A DNA stretch of 64,000 bases, taken from Sphagnum compactum (lineage: Eukaryota > Bryophyta > Sphagnopsida > Sphagnales). Position 1 is the first letter of the stretch. Every line of letters begins with the position of its first letter. The notes under the pieces were generated by a model. It worked only from the letters and a program-made list of their open reading frames with translations, was not told where the DNA came from and made no database searches. A program made the translations under genes and the position numbers. Below, piece by piece: positions 35,020-47,199 of this stretch. The stretch is taken from assembly GCA_965153455.1 (NCBI GenBank), contig OZ234496.1:868001-932000 (forward strand), written 5' to 3'.

Positions 35020-35455
35020 TGGTTTGGCCAGTTAGAATCACTTGTTTCATCAGTTAGTAAAAATTGAACTGGAATTTGATCTGATTTCTGGAACTGAGAA
35101 CTGAAACTGGGTCTAAAATCGGATCCAATTTTGGAACTGAAACCAAAACTGGACCTGACCCAATTCTGGAACTGGAACCAGAATCGGAAATTTTTTATAA
35201 CAATATTTTTTCTGGAGATGAACTGTCTAGAACTAAGGGTTAACTGTCGATTAATGGCCAGTTTCAGAACAGGTTCTCGAAAATCAAGTCTGATTTCCAG
35301 AACTGGAAAAAGAACTGGAATCAGAACTGGAACCTGAATTATTAAGTTTCCAAAGAACTGGACCAGAGAAACAGACTCAAGAGAAAGTTTCTCTCTTTGG
35401 AACTGGAACTGGAACCATTGATTCTAACTGGCCAAACCAACTGATCTAGAACTGG
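35020..35455 (+). repeat. GGAACTGGAACC-based degenerate repeat
   Basis: At least a dozen variants of GGAACTGGAACCAGAA. Similar text recurs at about 38640-38730 and 51800-51940, so this may be a dispersed family rather than one local expansion. Confidence 0.65.
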
Positions 35456-35729
35456 AGGTTCTTCATAAAAAATCAAGAACGGGCCAATATTACTCATTCC
35501 AACCTGTTACCCACCCAACAACACTCTTTGAACTTGTCATAAGGGGCAAAGCCTTTTACTCAGTGAGCCCGATTTTACTATATAACCTCTCATGAGAAGC
35601 GAAGTCTGAAATCTGGGAAACTCTAAAACTTCTGTTTTTCAGGCAGAAATTCCAATTGCTCGCTACAGACTGCTTTCCTGACTAGATTTAGGATTAATAA
35701 GACAGCAGCCAAAGGGCCCCTCAAGACGG

Positions 35730-35785
35730 GGTTGATGATGCATCCCACGGTTGCTGGGGTTGATGATGCATCCCACGGTTGATGA
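35730..35785 (+). repeat. 28-bp tandem duplication
   Basis: GGTTGATGATGCATCCCACG is repeated with a 28-bp period (35730 and 35758), followed by a partial third GTTGATGATGC. Confidence 0.85.
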
Positions 35786-36062
35786 TGCTGGAATGCGTAA
35801 TAGAAGTTGACCAAGGCATTATATACAACAACCTCGATACTGTCCAACAACTACTCTGCCCGAAAGGAACCCAGATTCATGTCATGAATCTCCTCTCCTC
35901 TCCTCTACAGTAGTTTGCTCAAGGCAGACGAGACACTATATTAATGAATGAATTCAGTTCTGTAATGAAGGTTTTTGTCTCCAAAGCAGCTGCGGATTCT
36001 GGGAAATTCAATGATAGGACTCAGGAGCAGATACATTTTTTTAATAATCCAGGGGGGACACT

Positions 36063-36454
36063 AAAGTTATCCGTAAAGTCAGGCGATTTGGGGGCGAGAC
36101 TGGCCAGTTTCGGCATAATAGGGCATCAAACAGGTAACTGGGAATGAAATTTGAGAAAACGAAGTCACTGGAACCCAAACTAGTTTTTCCACCAATTTTG
36201 GTGGTAAACTGAGTTTCATCCCCTCTTTCCTTTTTCCTGAGCGCCTTCGCTGCTGCTACATATATTTTCACTGCTTCTATGTGTACATCTACTATAATTA
36301 CTCTCAAGCCTTATGAGTCAAATGCTGAGTTTCACCATTTCATAGTGAGATTTAATAAAAGTTTCTTACTTTGTGGATACCACCCAAGAGGGGATAGTGG
36401 GTGAAAGCACAGGGGATAGGGGGTGAAAGAGAGGGTCACTTTATGAATAACTTT
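36063..36454 (+). mobile_element. inverted-repeat MITE, family A, copy 2 (392 bp, best preserved)
   Basis: Terminal inverted repeats of 17 bp with two mismatches: AAAGTTATCCGTAAAGT at the left and the complement of ACTTTATGAATAACTTT at the right. Flanked by ACT on both sides (36060-36062 and 36455-36457), a likely 3-bp target duplication. Non-coding. Superfamily not assigned: 3-bp duplications occur in CACTA and PIF/Harbinger elements, but the tips do not match either canonical end. Confidence 0.85.
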
Positions 36455-36457
36455 ACT

Positions 36458-38027
36458 GTGTTGTCCAAATTACACCAGGAAATTTGTAACATATCTTTAC
36501 ATTGAGTACAGAGGTTGTTGTTGACACCTTTCACATATCATATCATCGTGACCTAAGACATGCATCAAGCTTGAAGCATTCATTCATTCATTGGCAACGA
36601 TTACAAAGGGGGCGAGTAGTTCCACCCACACTGAACACACTGGCCACTACAAGTGTCTATCACATGGAAATAGAGCACAAGTTATTTTTCCATCCTCATG
36701 ATGGGTAAACATGACACAAGTATTTGACAATGTAAGAGTGATAATCAGTTAATCCCTATCACATGGGGACAATCATTGTGACCACCGAATCAAAATCAAT
36801 CGTGTCTCTATAATGGTCTTTTTCTCCATGTTAAGAAATTCCAAACTCAGTTCCATGCTATTTGAAGATTGAAGAACTTCCAAGTTACCATTTTACATGC
36901 TATAAACTTATTGTTCCTAGTGCTGCTCTAATATCCCAACACAAAATAAATAGAAATTGTTACAAAGAATTCTGACTAGTCTAGCCACTTGTGTGAGAAA
37001 AGGGCTTACTACTCAAGATGATATCAAATTCTCAAAGAGAGTCTCAGTTATTAATTAACTCATAATATTCTAGAACCCACTTATGAGAATTAAGGATTAA
37101 CCACCAAAATCTCTTCAGAATTCTGGAATCCATTTGGGTCAAATGAAATGAACAAAAACAAGGGTTGTGTCACACTGTGGCCTTGCAATTTACATTAAAA
37201 AGTATCTTGAGGCAAAAGAAGAATTATGGAAACTCAAATATTTCACCATGCAAAAATATATTAATCTTCAAAAAATCCTGTACAAGAAACCAAAATCCTC
37301 ATATAAAAAATAGACCTATTATTATTACCTGGTAGGGTCCTATAAAAATCCCTTAAGCTACTATACTCTATAATGAATCTAAACACAATATCCTTGCCTC
37401 GGTAGGCAAGGCCAACAAATAGGCAAAAATGTTAGAGATTTGATTTTTTCTGCTTGGCATGTTGAGCAGCTTTCTACTCCAAATACCTATCTGATACCAG
37501 CCAAAAGTCCGTGATGAACTCAATATGAGTACCAAGCTAGTATGAAAGTTTTTTAAATGACCCGCTACCAGAAAGGCGAGGGTGAACCAGCCCCCACACT
37601 GGTACTTTCACCTTCTGGAGTTAGGCCTTTCAGTGGCCATTTTCAACTCAAGAAATGTTTAAATTTGGAGTCAGAAACCTTGATTTAGCCTTAAGGTTGA
37701 ATGTTACCATGGTTAGAAACAACCTTAAAGAATTTAGGATTTTTTTTTCCCCATGGTACCGATGTATTTGGCTGGTTCACCCATCAATGCCTACCAGAAC
37801 AAGGCTAGTGTGAAAGTAAAAAAGTATGCAATACCATGGCCGGGCTGGTATGTTTAGAAGCTAATATCATACCAACTGGTGATTTCTTTCTTGTTTAGAA
37901 TTTTGTAATTTTTTCTGAAAAAAAATTGAGATATTTACAGAAATTATTTTTAAAGAATAAATTCAGCTAATTTTTCTCTTTTTTGGAAAAAATATCACCA
38001 AATTTTAAATATCACTAGATTGTTTGT
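36458..38027. other. intergenic DNA
   Basis: No gene recognised. Phrases such as TACCAGCC and CTGGTA recur (37490-37860), perhaps related to the repeats at 34.6-34.9 kb. Confidence 0.45.
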
Positions 38028-38048
38028 GGGGGGGGGGGGAGAGGGGGG
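38028..38048. repeat. poly-G tract (G12) and following G6
   Basis: G12 at 38028-38039, AGA, then G6. Length is uncertain for the usual homopolymer reasons. Confidence 0.8.
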
Positions 38049-38923
38049 ACCTAATATCAAACACTGGTAAAAGCTAGTCATTCATGATACCCATGTTTAA
38101 CCTTTGAGTTTGCTTGCCAAACACTGAGACACGTGTTGTTGTGCTCAAGTTTTGCCCTTTTTTATTTTGGTTGGCCCCAGGAACTCATCATCATGTTTTC
38201 AAGGCCTGTTGTAGGAACAAACAAGAAAGCAAACAAACATAAGACAAGCATATTCACTTTGTTTTGGTTCGTGCGGGCTGTGCTGTCTTTTGGCCTTTCT
38301 TTGGCCTTTACCCTTTTTGTCTCCCCCGTGATGGTTCTGGCCATCGATCTTTTATTGGATTTCTGTGATTCGTTTATTTATTGGAGATATTGTCAGTTTT
38401 CCACGTAAGCCCGAATCATTACAACCCACATCTAGTTACGAACTCCCCAATCCCCCTCATAAATGCATCTTCTTCTGCACTGGATGAAATGTATTATTTT
38501 TTGCCTTTGGAAAAACCCAGGTTTTTTACCCAAGTGTTCGGTGGGTAGTTGATATTGCTAATATCCATAGGTTCTGGGTATTTATTATTTTCATTTATTT
38601 ATTTATTTATTTCAGAATAAGAGAATTGCTGGCTCTAGTTTCTTTTAACAAAGGAATCGCGGTTTTGGTTATTTCAAAAACCTCAAAGAACTGGTCGGTT
38701 TTTCCCAGAAAGAAACCGAAAAAGAACCAGCAGTTAGTTTTACAGGCCTCTATTATGCATCAGAAGAATTGTTCCTTTGAGAACCATGGGCACTGGAGTT
38801 AAGAACCGCCTGATAACCGGCAGGGGCGTTGTTGCATATGTGACAATACCCACCCTAAAACAAGTGGGGTTTTTTGGTTTAAGCTTCAAGTCTGTGGCGA
38901 CACCCAAAGCATCATCAAACCTT

Positions 38924-38960
<37 letters not shown>

Positions 38961-40867
38961 ATGCACTATACATTTTTGCTTGTGATGATGCCTTTCCATG
39001 AATCTCGGGTTTGCATGAATCTCACGGAAGTAGTACAACAGATGATTCCATTGATGAAAGGCTAACAAGATGATAACTTGAACTCCATTCATTAGACCCA
39101 ACAACAAAAAGGATTTCTAGTTGGACGGAGCCAACAACCAATCATATCCTAGTTGGACGGAGCCAAAGTGGCCGTAGTGGTATATATGTTGTCTTGCCTG
39201 CATGTTTACATGTGTGGGGGGGAGTGAGTGACAAAGGCGTAGCCTAGAGGTGATTTTACTCTCTACAAGATTGAATTTTATTTTTCTTGTGGAGTAAACG
39301 ATCTCATTATTTTTCAAGCCTAACTACCTCACTTCTTTTTGTAATAATTTTCTCACTTTTTTTTTCTAATAATTATCTTTTATCCTTATAACTATTTCAT
39401 TCTTTTTTTTAATCACTATTTCACTCCTTTTCCCTACACATCAGCATGAATAAGAAAAAACAAATTAACATGTGATTTTTTAATTCACATTAAATTTGAG
39501 ATTGAAATAAATGATGATGAACCATTGAGAAACCATACATGAGAACATAAGAAGAGAAAAGAAAATTGAAAGTCACTAGCAGTGTGAAGCAATGGAGCCT
39601 AAGTTTGGTTATGTGACCATACACAACCCCTTTATGGATTTTACTTCCATAGTTAGCTTAAACCAATTTTTGTGTTTGTGCAGTAGTTTTCTCTCTCAAC
39701 AAAAAAAATTGGGAAATTTTAGGAGAATTTAGTTTTCTTATGTATAAATTTGACTTATTTTTTTCCTTTTTCAAACGTACAAATTTGCCAAATTTTCAAC
39801 GTCACAAACTTGAGGGAAAATAAATAAATAAATAAATAACTGTTCATAAAGGGTGTTGGAATTTGAACATTTTCTGCATCAAATTCCAAGCATTATTGGT
39901 GATTAATGAGAGATTGATTCTATATGAGCCAAATGAGAAGCAACTTCAGTGGTACCATTTACTAATTTATGAACTGCCCAATCTCTTCTTCAAACCTTTT
40001 GAAACTGCCCAATCTCTTTTCTTTTTGGATGCACACCACAGTTGGGTGGTTGGTCAACAAATTTGGCAAAGTTGGGAACCCTAACCCTAAATGTATTTTC
40101 TGTCAGCAGCAGAGCAATGAGACTCATTGAAGTAGTAGTTGACCCATTTCAGGTATCATGATTAGTACCATCTAGTTTCATGCTGGTTTAGGTAGGCTAT
40201 GGCTATGGGAGAGAGAGTGCATAAGAGGCTAAGAGTTTTATTTTTATTTTATTTTATTTTTATTTTTATTATTTTTTTTAAGGGTTTGTGAATTTTCATC
40301 TATTGTAGACCCCAAAAAAAAAGAATCCAGTGTGACTCATTCAAAGGATTCTTGGGAAGAAAAAAAGTGCCAAAGTGGTCAGATTTCAAGGAAAAAATTC
40401 CTGAAATTTGCTTGATTTTGACAATAGGTTCCAACAGGTCACCAAAATATAGCAGGATTCTTAGTTTGTTTTTTTCTTACTTTCCTCTCTCAACTATAGC
40501 CAAATTTGGCTATTCATTTTTTCTCTTGTGGATGATGGCCAATGTGGCTACATCACAAATTTGAAAAACTAACCCTGCGAGTTAGAGCAGCTCCCCCACT
40601 AGCAGAGAGGTAAGATGCTCTGGACAGAGTACTACGGATGAAGTAGGATAGCCTTTAAATAGTGTAAAAACTGAGTTTGGACTTTTGACCTCTAATGTAC
40701 AACATATGATGACTATAAATTAATACCGGGAAAAAAAATTTTAATTTAAAAAAAAACAAAGAGATTTATTTTGATTCGCTTAGGTGTTGACATTTAAATA
40801 GTCGTTCACTTTATATTGTCCAATTTTTCATATTTATTGGTGGGCATGAAGAAATTATTAACAATAC
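38049..40867. other. intergenic DNA
   Basis: No gene I can support. A 91-codon plus-strand frame at 38133-38408 is hydrophobic but matches nothing I know. CCCTAACCCTAA at about 40078 is only two telomere-type units. Confidence 0.45.
38925..38959 (+). repeat. (CA)n microsatellite
   Basis: About 17 CA units, uninterrupted. Confidence 0.95.
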
Positions 40868-41090
40868 AGTTATCCATAAAGTCTTCACCCTCACTTTATG
40901 CCTCCTTTCACCCCCTATCCCTTCTTTCAATGGTATCCACAAAGTAAGGAAATTTTATTAAATCTCAGTATGAAATGCTGAAACTCAGAATTTAATGGGC
41001 AAGGATTGAGAGTAATTATATTAGTTGTACAGGTAGAAGCAGTGAAAATATATAGTAGTTAGTGAAAATATATATGTAGTTAGTGTTAGA
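40868..41090 (-). mobile_element. inverted-repeat MITE, family A, copy 3 (truncated)
   Basis: Reverse-oriented. Begins with the right tip (GTTATCCATAAAGTC) and follows copy 4 closely (TTTCACCCCCTATCCCTTCT, AAAGTAAGGAAATTTT, TTAAATCTCAGTA, GAGAGTAATTAT, GCAGTGAAAATATAT). It stops in the middle of the element, so the other end is lost. Confidence 0.75.
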
Positions 41091-42904
41091 GACCAAAATA
41101 GGGGATGATGATGTGGGCGGAGCTGCTCTTATTGGTTGGGTGTTGTTGATCAAGCACAAGTTGACTCATCACAAGATATATGTATGAAAGACTATGGACT
41201 AGTAATTGCATATTGTTATTAGGGATTCAGATGAGGAAGCTTATGACACACATCTAAACCCTAATTAGCTCTCACATTGGAGTCAATTTTAAAATCAGGT
41301 TATTTGGAGCCAAGTAACATTACAGAGTTCCGAGATGAGACTAACACACTTACGGGATAGTCTGTTTAAATGCAAAGCAGTTCCGCTTACATAATCATCT
41401 TTAGGGGGTGTCTTGCTGACATGTCGCTTCCTTATTGGACATCCATGACCCAATTATATCACATATTAAGCTGCCTACTGGCAGGTTTTTGACCTAGGTG
41501 TCACTTTACATCTGTAACCTGCTCACCACATGGACGCATGATGACCCCAGTAGGCTGGTTTATGTCTTGTAACCAGCTTGAGCTGGCTGGTTATGGGGAA
41601 TAATACTCTCAATGATCTCCCAACCATACCTGTTCCATTACCCCATTACCCATCATCATGTCCAATATGTATATATATTCATCTCATTTATTAACCATGC
41701 AATGGACATCACTTCTTGATGCAACATTTGAATACTACAATTCCTTATGATGATTCATGTAGATGCCACCATTCAAGCATGTTGGTCATCTTTCTTCATC
41801 ATCAAATTTTGAGGTGATGCCAATCCGCTCCCCCTACCAATCTCTTCAATCTTCAACTACTTTTTCATTATATTCAATGGATGTGAGTGGTTTGAATGCC
41901 AAGTAAAGTTTGTGATTTCTTTTTTCAATATTTTAGTTCATGAATTATGATTCAAGTTTCAACAAATCTTTTATTTGGGTGTGCATCAAGTATTTGCCAT
42001 GAGTAACCTTAATAATTTAGTGAATGAGATTATATTTGAATCACAATTATAGTTTAATCCTAGGGACAAATGGCTTGATTACTTGGGGAAAAAATCTCTA
42101 GGATGTATCTATTAAAAGTTTACAAGAAAAATCTAAAATATGTAATTTAAATACCACCATGTTATGGATTTACATAATTATCAAGTCTACAAGTCTTCTT
42201 TCACATTCAATGCATCAAGTAACTTGATTGCTTCAATTTATCCATGTGAAGAATCAAAATGGAAATGTTAGTTATTTGATCAAATCATAATGGAATGTTG
42301 TTATCGGCACAAATTTGATCAAATGAGTATTGATATTGTTTTTGTGAGCAACTTTGATCCTTGCATATTCCAAAAACATGGTTGCACATTATATTGTGTT
42401 GTCAAAATATGAAAATAGTAAAACTTCATCCTCTCAAACTTCAAATGTAATTTGGGAAATATTTTAAGCTACTTATGTTGGATTCACACAAAGGTGGTAA
42501 AAGGAAGAAACTAAGATGATAAAGTAACTTTGACTCTATCTCAATCACACAAAAGAAATAAAATTTCACTTGGCAAATGACTTGTAAATGGGGTTAAGGG
42601 GGGTTAAATGTTTGGAACTAACTTATCCCTAGGAATAAATATCTTCAAATTTCCTAGATTGTTAAGGTGGAATAAAAAGGTTAGTCTGGCCACTTGATTT
42701 CAAAGGATCAAAATACTTCCCCAAGGACATTCCCAAAGAAATTATTGTGTTGTTATTTATCATGATTGTATTCTTCTCTTTTGTTAAATTTTGTGTTCCA
42801 TGTTTTTTGAATTTTGGGTAACCTCCTTGCTCTATGACTCCATCATTTTGGAGCATTTTCTTTCAACATAAATTTTCATTGTAATTTTTCAATGTAATTG
42901 AAAG
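41091..42904. other. intergenic DNA
   Basis: No gene or clear repeat recognised. 41,100-41,640 is less AT-rich than its surroundings, but I cannot name it. Confidence 0.45.
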
Positions 42905-43240
42905 GATGGAAGGTCACAAAGGTCTTGATGGAAAAAAATTAATGGTAGCAACGAACATCAATCCCAACCACTAAATTGTCTAACAAAAGGGTGAAATCAA
43001 CATTGATTTGGGAGGTTGATACATCATTGAAAATTTGTTTTCAAAGACCACAAATGTTTTTAGTAAAAAAATTCAATCAAAGGTGAAATAAGAAAGTTAT
43101 GAACCCTTGAAACAATGAGATTCATGACTTGGTAGTTTTGAAACTCCAACTAGGAATCCCTAGAAAAAAATGTCATTTGGATACATAATTTCCATGTGAA
43201 ACTACAAAATATCTTATAAGGAGGAGATTAATTACTCTTT
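42905..43240 (+). repeat. dispersed repeat family B, copy 1
   Basis: About 330 bp alignable to 56320-56625 in the same orientation: CCCAACYAYTAAATTGT then TAACAAA, TTGGGGAGCTTGAT-type text, TTCAATCAAAG, GAAAAAATGTCATTYRGAT, and ACAAAATATMYTATA then AGGAG. Non-coding. Confidence 0.7.
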
Positions 43241-44804
43241 TTTTTTGTTTGTGCGGCTCATGCTTAACAGATTAATAAGTTTTGTTTCAAAACTTTTTTT
43301 TTCTTTTTTTTCATTTTAGAACTTTAAGAATGGATTGTGGGTTTGCATTTCATTACAAAACCCAGAATTAACAAGGTTCTTTATCACTCTATTACTTCAT
43401 AAACCTAGAGGCATGCCATCTGTGCTCAATTTTCATTATTGTTTTGTGTATTCCAAGGAACAATTTTACTTATGATGGTAAACCATGCTTAATTTACTCA
43501 CTAAAGATACCAAAACATAGAGGCTCAAAAATAGGTGAAGAAATTTGAAACAATGCCATCCACAAGAAGAGGCAATAAACTAAACTTGGGTTGAAATTGT
43601 AATTGTAAATTATGGTTGTCGCACCATGTGGGTTGGTTACTGTTGAACAAAGATTTTGGTTGAATTGGATGGTTCGAGAAAATTTTGTTGAAGGATTGAA
43701 CTAGCCAAATGTTAACTAAGATTTGAACAAGCTTTCAAATCTTGCAACATAAAATGCATAAAAACCTCCCAAATTGCAAATTCATGTGGACAATAATTGT
43801 AAAAGGTGTCATCATTTTCATAAATTGTGGCTACAACCATGGCTTCAATTTTGGTCTATTGCTACAAAGGTTTAATCCTCATTTGCACAAACATCGGCTG
43901 AAAGTGGGATTTTTGCCTTCATAAAACTCCTTGTGACAAGAGTCATTCAAGACTTGTAACACAAGCTTTCCACAACCTTGGGAGGGACACTTAGTGTAAA
44001 ATTTAGGATCTATGTGCATCAAACGATCATTTTGTAAGGGGGTATTAGATAATTGTCCAACCTATTTTTTATCACCCTATTATTATCTAATTTTTAAATA
44101 TATGCATATTAAAGCCACCCCATGTTATTTATAATTCATTGTTTGATATTATTACATACCCTATATTATAATTAAATTGATTATTTGAATAAAATTTACT
44201 GTATTTTTAAAATAATTAACTTATAATTTTTACCCAAATATATTGCACCCTATATTTTTACTCACGTATTCTCTACTTTTTTTTACTAGTGACCCCCCCG
44301 GGTCCACAACAACATTTTTTTTCATGCAAGATCTTAATGATCATTTTAAGGCTTCACTCCACGTTTTCATTCAACCTTTTAAACTCACATTATCCAAATT
44401 ATAAAGCTTCATGCCCATTTTTTCCTTCCCCATTTCTGGCCTTTTTTTTGCCCAAAACTTCACACATTCTCTTTCGCTTGAAACTTGAAGTTCTTGCGTG
44501 ACTTTCACATACTCTCTTTCTTGAAAACTTGTGCACTCTCTCTCATGGCAATGTTTTTCACAAGTATGTGAAAAACCCCTCACATGCAAATTTTGGATGA
44601 AACTTTGCCAACCATTAATTTTCAAGTTTCATCCTTGCAATGTGCAACTACAAACCCCCACCTTGACTTTGGGTGATTTTATGTGAACATATTTAGTATT
44701 ACATAAAAGAGGAGGTTGTCCTCTTCATCATCACCGACCAATGTTCTTCCAATCTATCATGAAATAACATAGATCTTATCATATTGATGAGATCTACTTT
44801 AAAG
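43241..44804. other. intergenic DNA, very AT-rich at 44,040-44,280
   Basis: No gene recognised. Confidence 0.45.
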
Positions 44805-45130
44805 GTTTTCAAGTGAATTAGGAATTCTTCCCCAAAATTATATTATAGTACCTAACCATTTTAAGTCGATATTAAAGTGTTGGACAGTTATGAAAATCCT
44901 ATTCAAAATTGGTTCAAAGTTCAAGTTAGTTTTTCTTCAAAAATTATATAGGTATCAAATTGGACTACAAAAACTTGTTTTGGATTGGTTTAAGGTTCAT
45001 GTTGATTCTTCCCTGGAATACCCACAATATCAGCTGAGGTATTAAAATTTCATTTAGAATTGGTCCAAAGCTCAGCCTAATTATTTCCCTAAAAACAATG
45101 GATATCAATTGGGAACTAAAAAACATTGGT
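44805..45130 (+). repeat. degenerate tandem repeat, period about 75-90 bp
   Basis: AAAGTTCAAGTTAGTTTTTC, AAGGTTCATGTTGATTCTTC and AAAGCTCAGCCTAATTATTT mark the starts of successive units, each with TTCCCYRRAA and a GGTATYAAATTGG-like middle. About three and a half units. Confidence 0.6.
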
Positions 45131-45502
45131 AATTTCAAAGAACTTAACCACTTCTTCAAACATTAATTCATACACTCTCATAAGGCGAGAAATCACATTA
45201 AGGTAAACAGGTTGGTGAGTAAACACTTAAGAAAGCAAAAAAGATAAAATCTAGTGTTGGATGGGTATTTGATTTCTAGCTATTAATCAAGTCCGAACAT
45301 TAGGGGATTTGTTCTTAAAAACCCGTTCAAATCTTAATGTTTGCCTTTTGAAAATTTAAAGAACCCACCAAGTCCGAGTTTTAAAAACCCAATTATGGTC
45401 AAGTATGAATCAAGGGTGAGGACATGAAAATTTCACTTACTCAAGTATATGGCTTGGTTCTAAATATCAAAAACCCAGATATATACGAACCAGTTACAAG
45501 TT

Positions 45503-45640
45503 GGGTCTTTGACAATCACACCCTTGGTACAAGGCAAGTCTTTGAAAAATACACAACCTAGTACAAAACAAGTCTTTGACAAATACACAACTTAATACAA
45601 GTCAAGTTTTTGACAAATACACAACACATTGGGTATTTGC
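45503..45640 (+). repeat. tandem repeat, period about 36-41 bp
   Basis: About three and a half units of CAAGTCTTTGACAAATACAC followed by AACTTAGTACAA. Confidence 0.8.
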
Positions 45641-45899
45641 ATCTTTATTCAAAAAACATAGTTTTCAAAAAAATTAGGACAAACAACCTCAAGGATTGTG
45701 GAATGTTTTTTAAAGTTCTACAACTATATAAAATAATTCTTACAACTAAATTCCCCAAAAATGATGAATAAAAAAGAAGAGTTTTTGTCATGTTTCATGG
45801 TTGTGGATTTTAAGAAACCCTTCCTTTGTTCCATTTTCCATTGAACAAGCCTAATCCTCAAGTCAAATCTCAAAAAACTACATACTACCATTACACATG

Positions 45900-46760
45900 G
45901 ACACAAAAGCATCAAATATAGACACAATAATTACATATTCATGAACACAAGTCATAGTAAACTACAAACTCATGAACATACACATAGACATAAAAACATT
46001 AGACATAAACATATTACAAAAATATGAATACAAAACATGGCAAACTAAAGACTCATGAACATAGACACAGAAATGGACATAAGACATAAAAACATCAAAC
46101 ATACACACAACAAACTACATATTCATGAGAGGCAACAAAACTTGAACTAATATATTGAAGACACAAGACATTGACTTGACATAACAGACATAGACACATA
46201 AGAAGTAGACATAGACACAAAACATAGTTTAGCATCAAACATTAGACTCAAACACAACAAGCTACAAATATTTACAAAAGAAAAAAAATGATTAGTCATA
46301 ATGAACCAGCAAATTGAAAACATAAACTCTTGACATAGTAGACTAACATAGAAGAATTGGACATGGACACAAGACACAAAAACATCAATCATTAGACTTC
46401 AAACATAACAAGCTATAGATATCTATTAAGAAAAAAAATTGAATAATCATAATCAACCAGCAAATTGAAATCAAAAACTTTTAACATAGTAAATTGACAT
46501 AAAAGAATTAGACATAGACACAAGACACAAAAGCAACAAACATTATACTCAAACACAAGAAGTTACATATAACTATGAAAGTAAATAATTGATTAATCAT
46601 GATGAACCAGTAGATTGAAGATAATAAGTTTTAACACAATAGAAAGACATAGAAAAATCAGACATGGACACAAGACAAAAGCAACAAATTTAAACAAAAT
46701 AAATTACAAACATCTACCAAAGAAAAAAAAAACTCATGAACCAAAAAATTGAAGGCATTG
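45900..46760 (+). repeat. degenerate tandem repeat, period about 125-160 bp
   Basis: ATGAACCAGCAAATTGAA-type anchors recur near 46301, 46452, 46612 and 46736. Between them AGACATRGACACAAGACA and CATYAGACTCAAACA recur. The leftmost 300 bp holds shorter, more decayed versions. Confidence 0.7.
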
Positions 46761-47199
46761 AAGACAAATGGAACAAGGAAGTCACCCAAACAAATCACCC
46801 AAAAAACTTCATCCCCCTCACAATGCAAATTTTGGAATCATGGATGAGGTTGCTTAAAATCCTAAACCTTGAAAAATGATTCCTTTCATCATTTTCAACT
46901 AACTACTAGTAGCCATAGGTAAGCCCATTACTCACCAACTATTTGCACAAAGGAAAAAACAAGATTAAAAAGCCCCATTTAGATCTAAAAAATTTTCACA
47001 ATCAACATTATCTTGGAATTATGCCTTTAATTAACTTTGTTGTCAAGTCTAATTCCACTTCGCATGTAGATGCAAAGTTAATGGGTTTCACACAATCAGT
47101 CCATGGATCTAATGGCTAGTTTTTGTTGACATAGATAAACTTATCCAAATTATTTGTTTGTAAACAACATCTACGAAGTGTCGTCAAAATCCTAGCAAT

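Noticed and set aside
38133-38408. 91-codon hydrophobic frame
   Set aside because: No recognisable motif, no neighbouring exons, embedded in repeat-rich DNA.
40078-40092. Telomere-type CCCTAACCCTAA
   Set aside because: Only two units; similar single units occur by chance at about 5690, 5822 and 10622.
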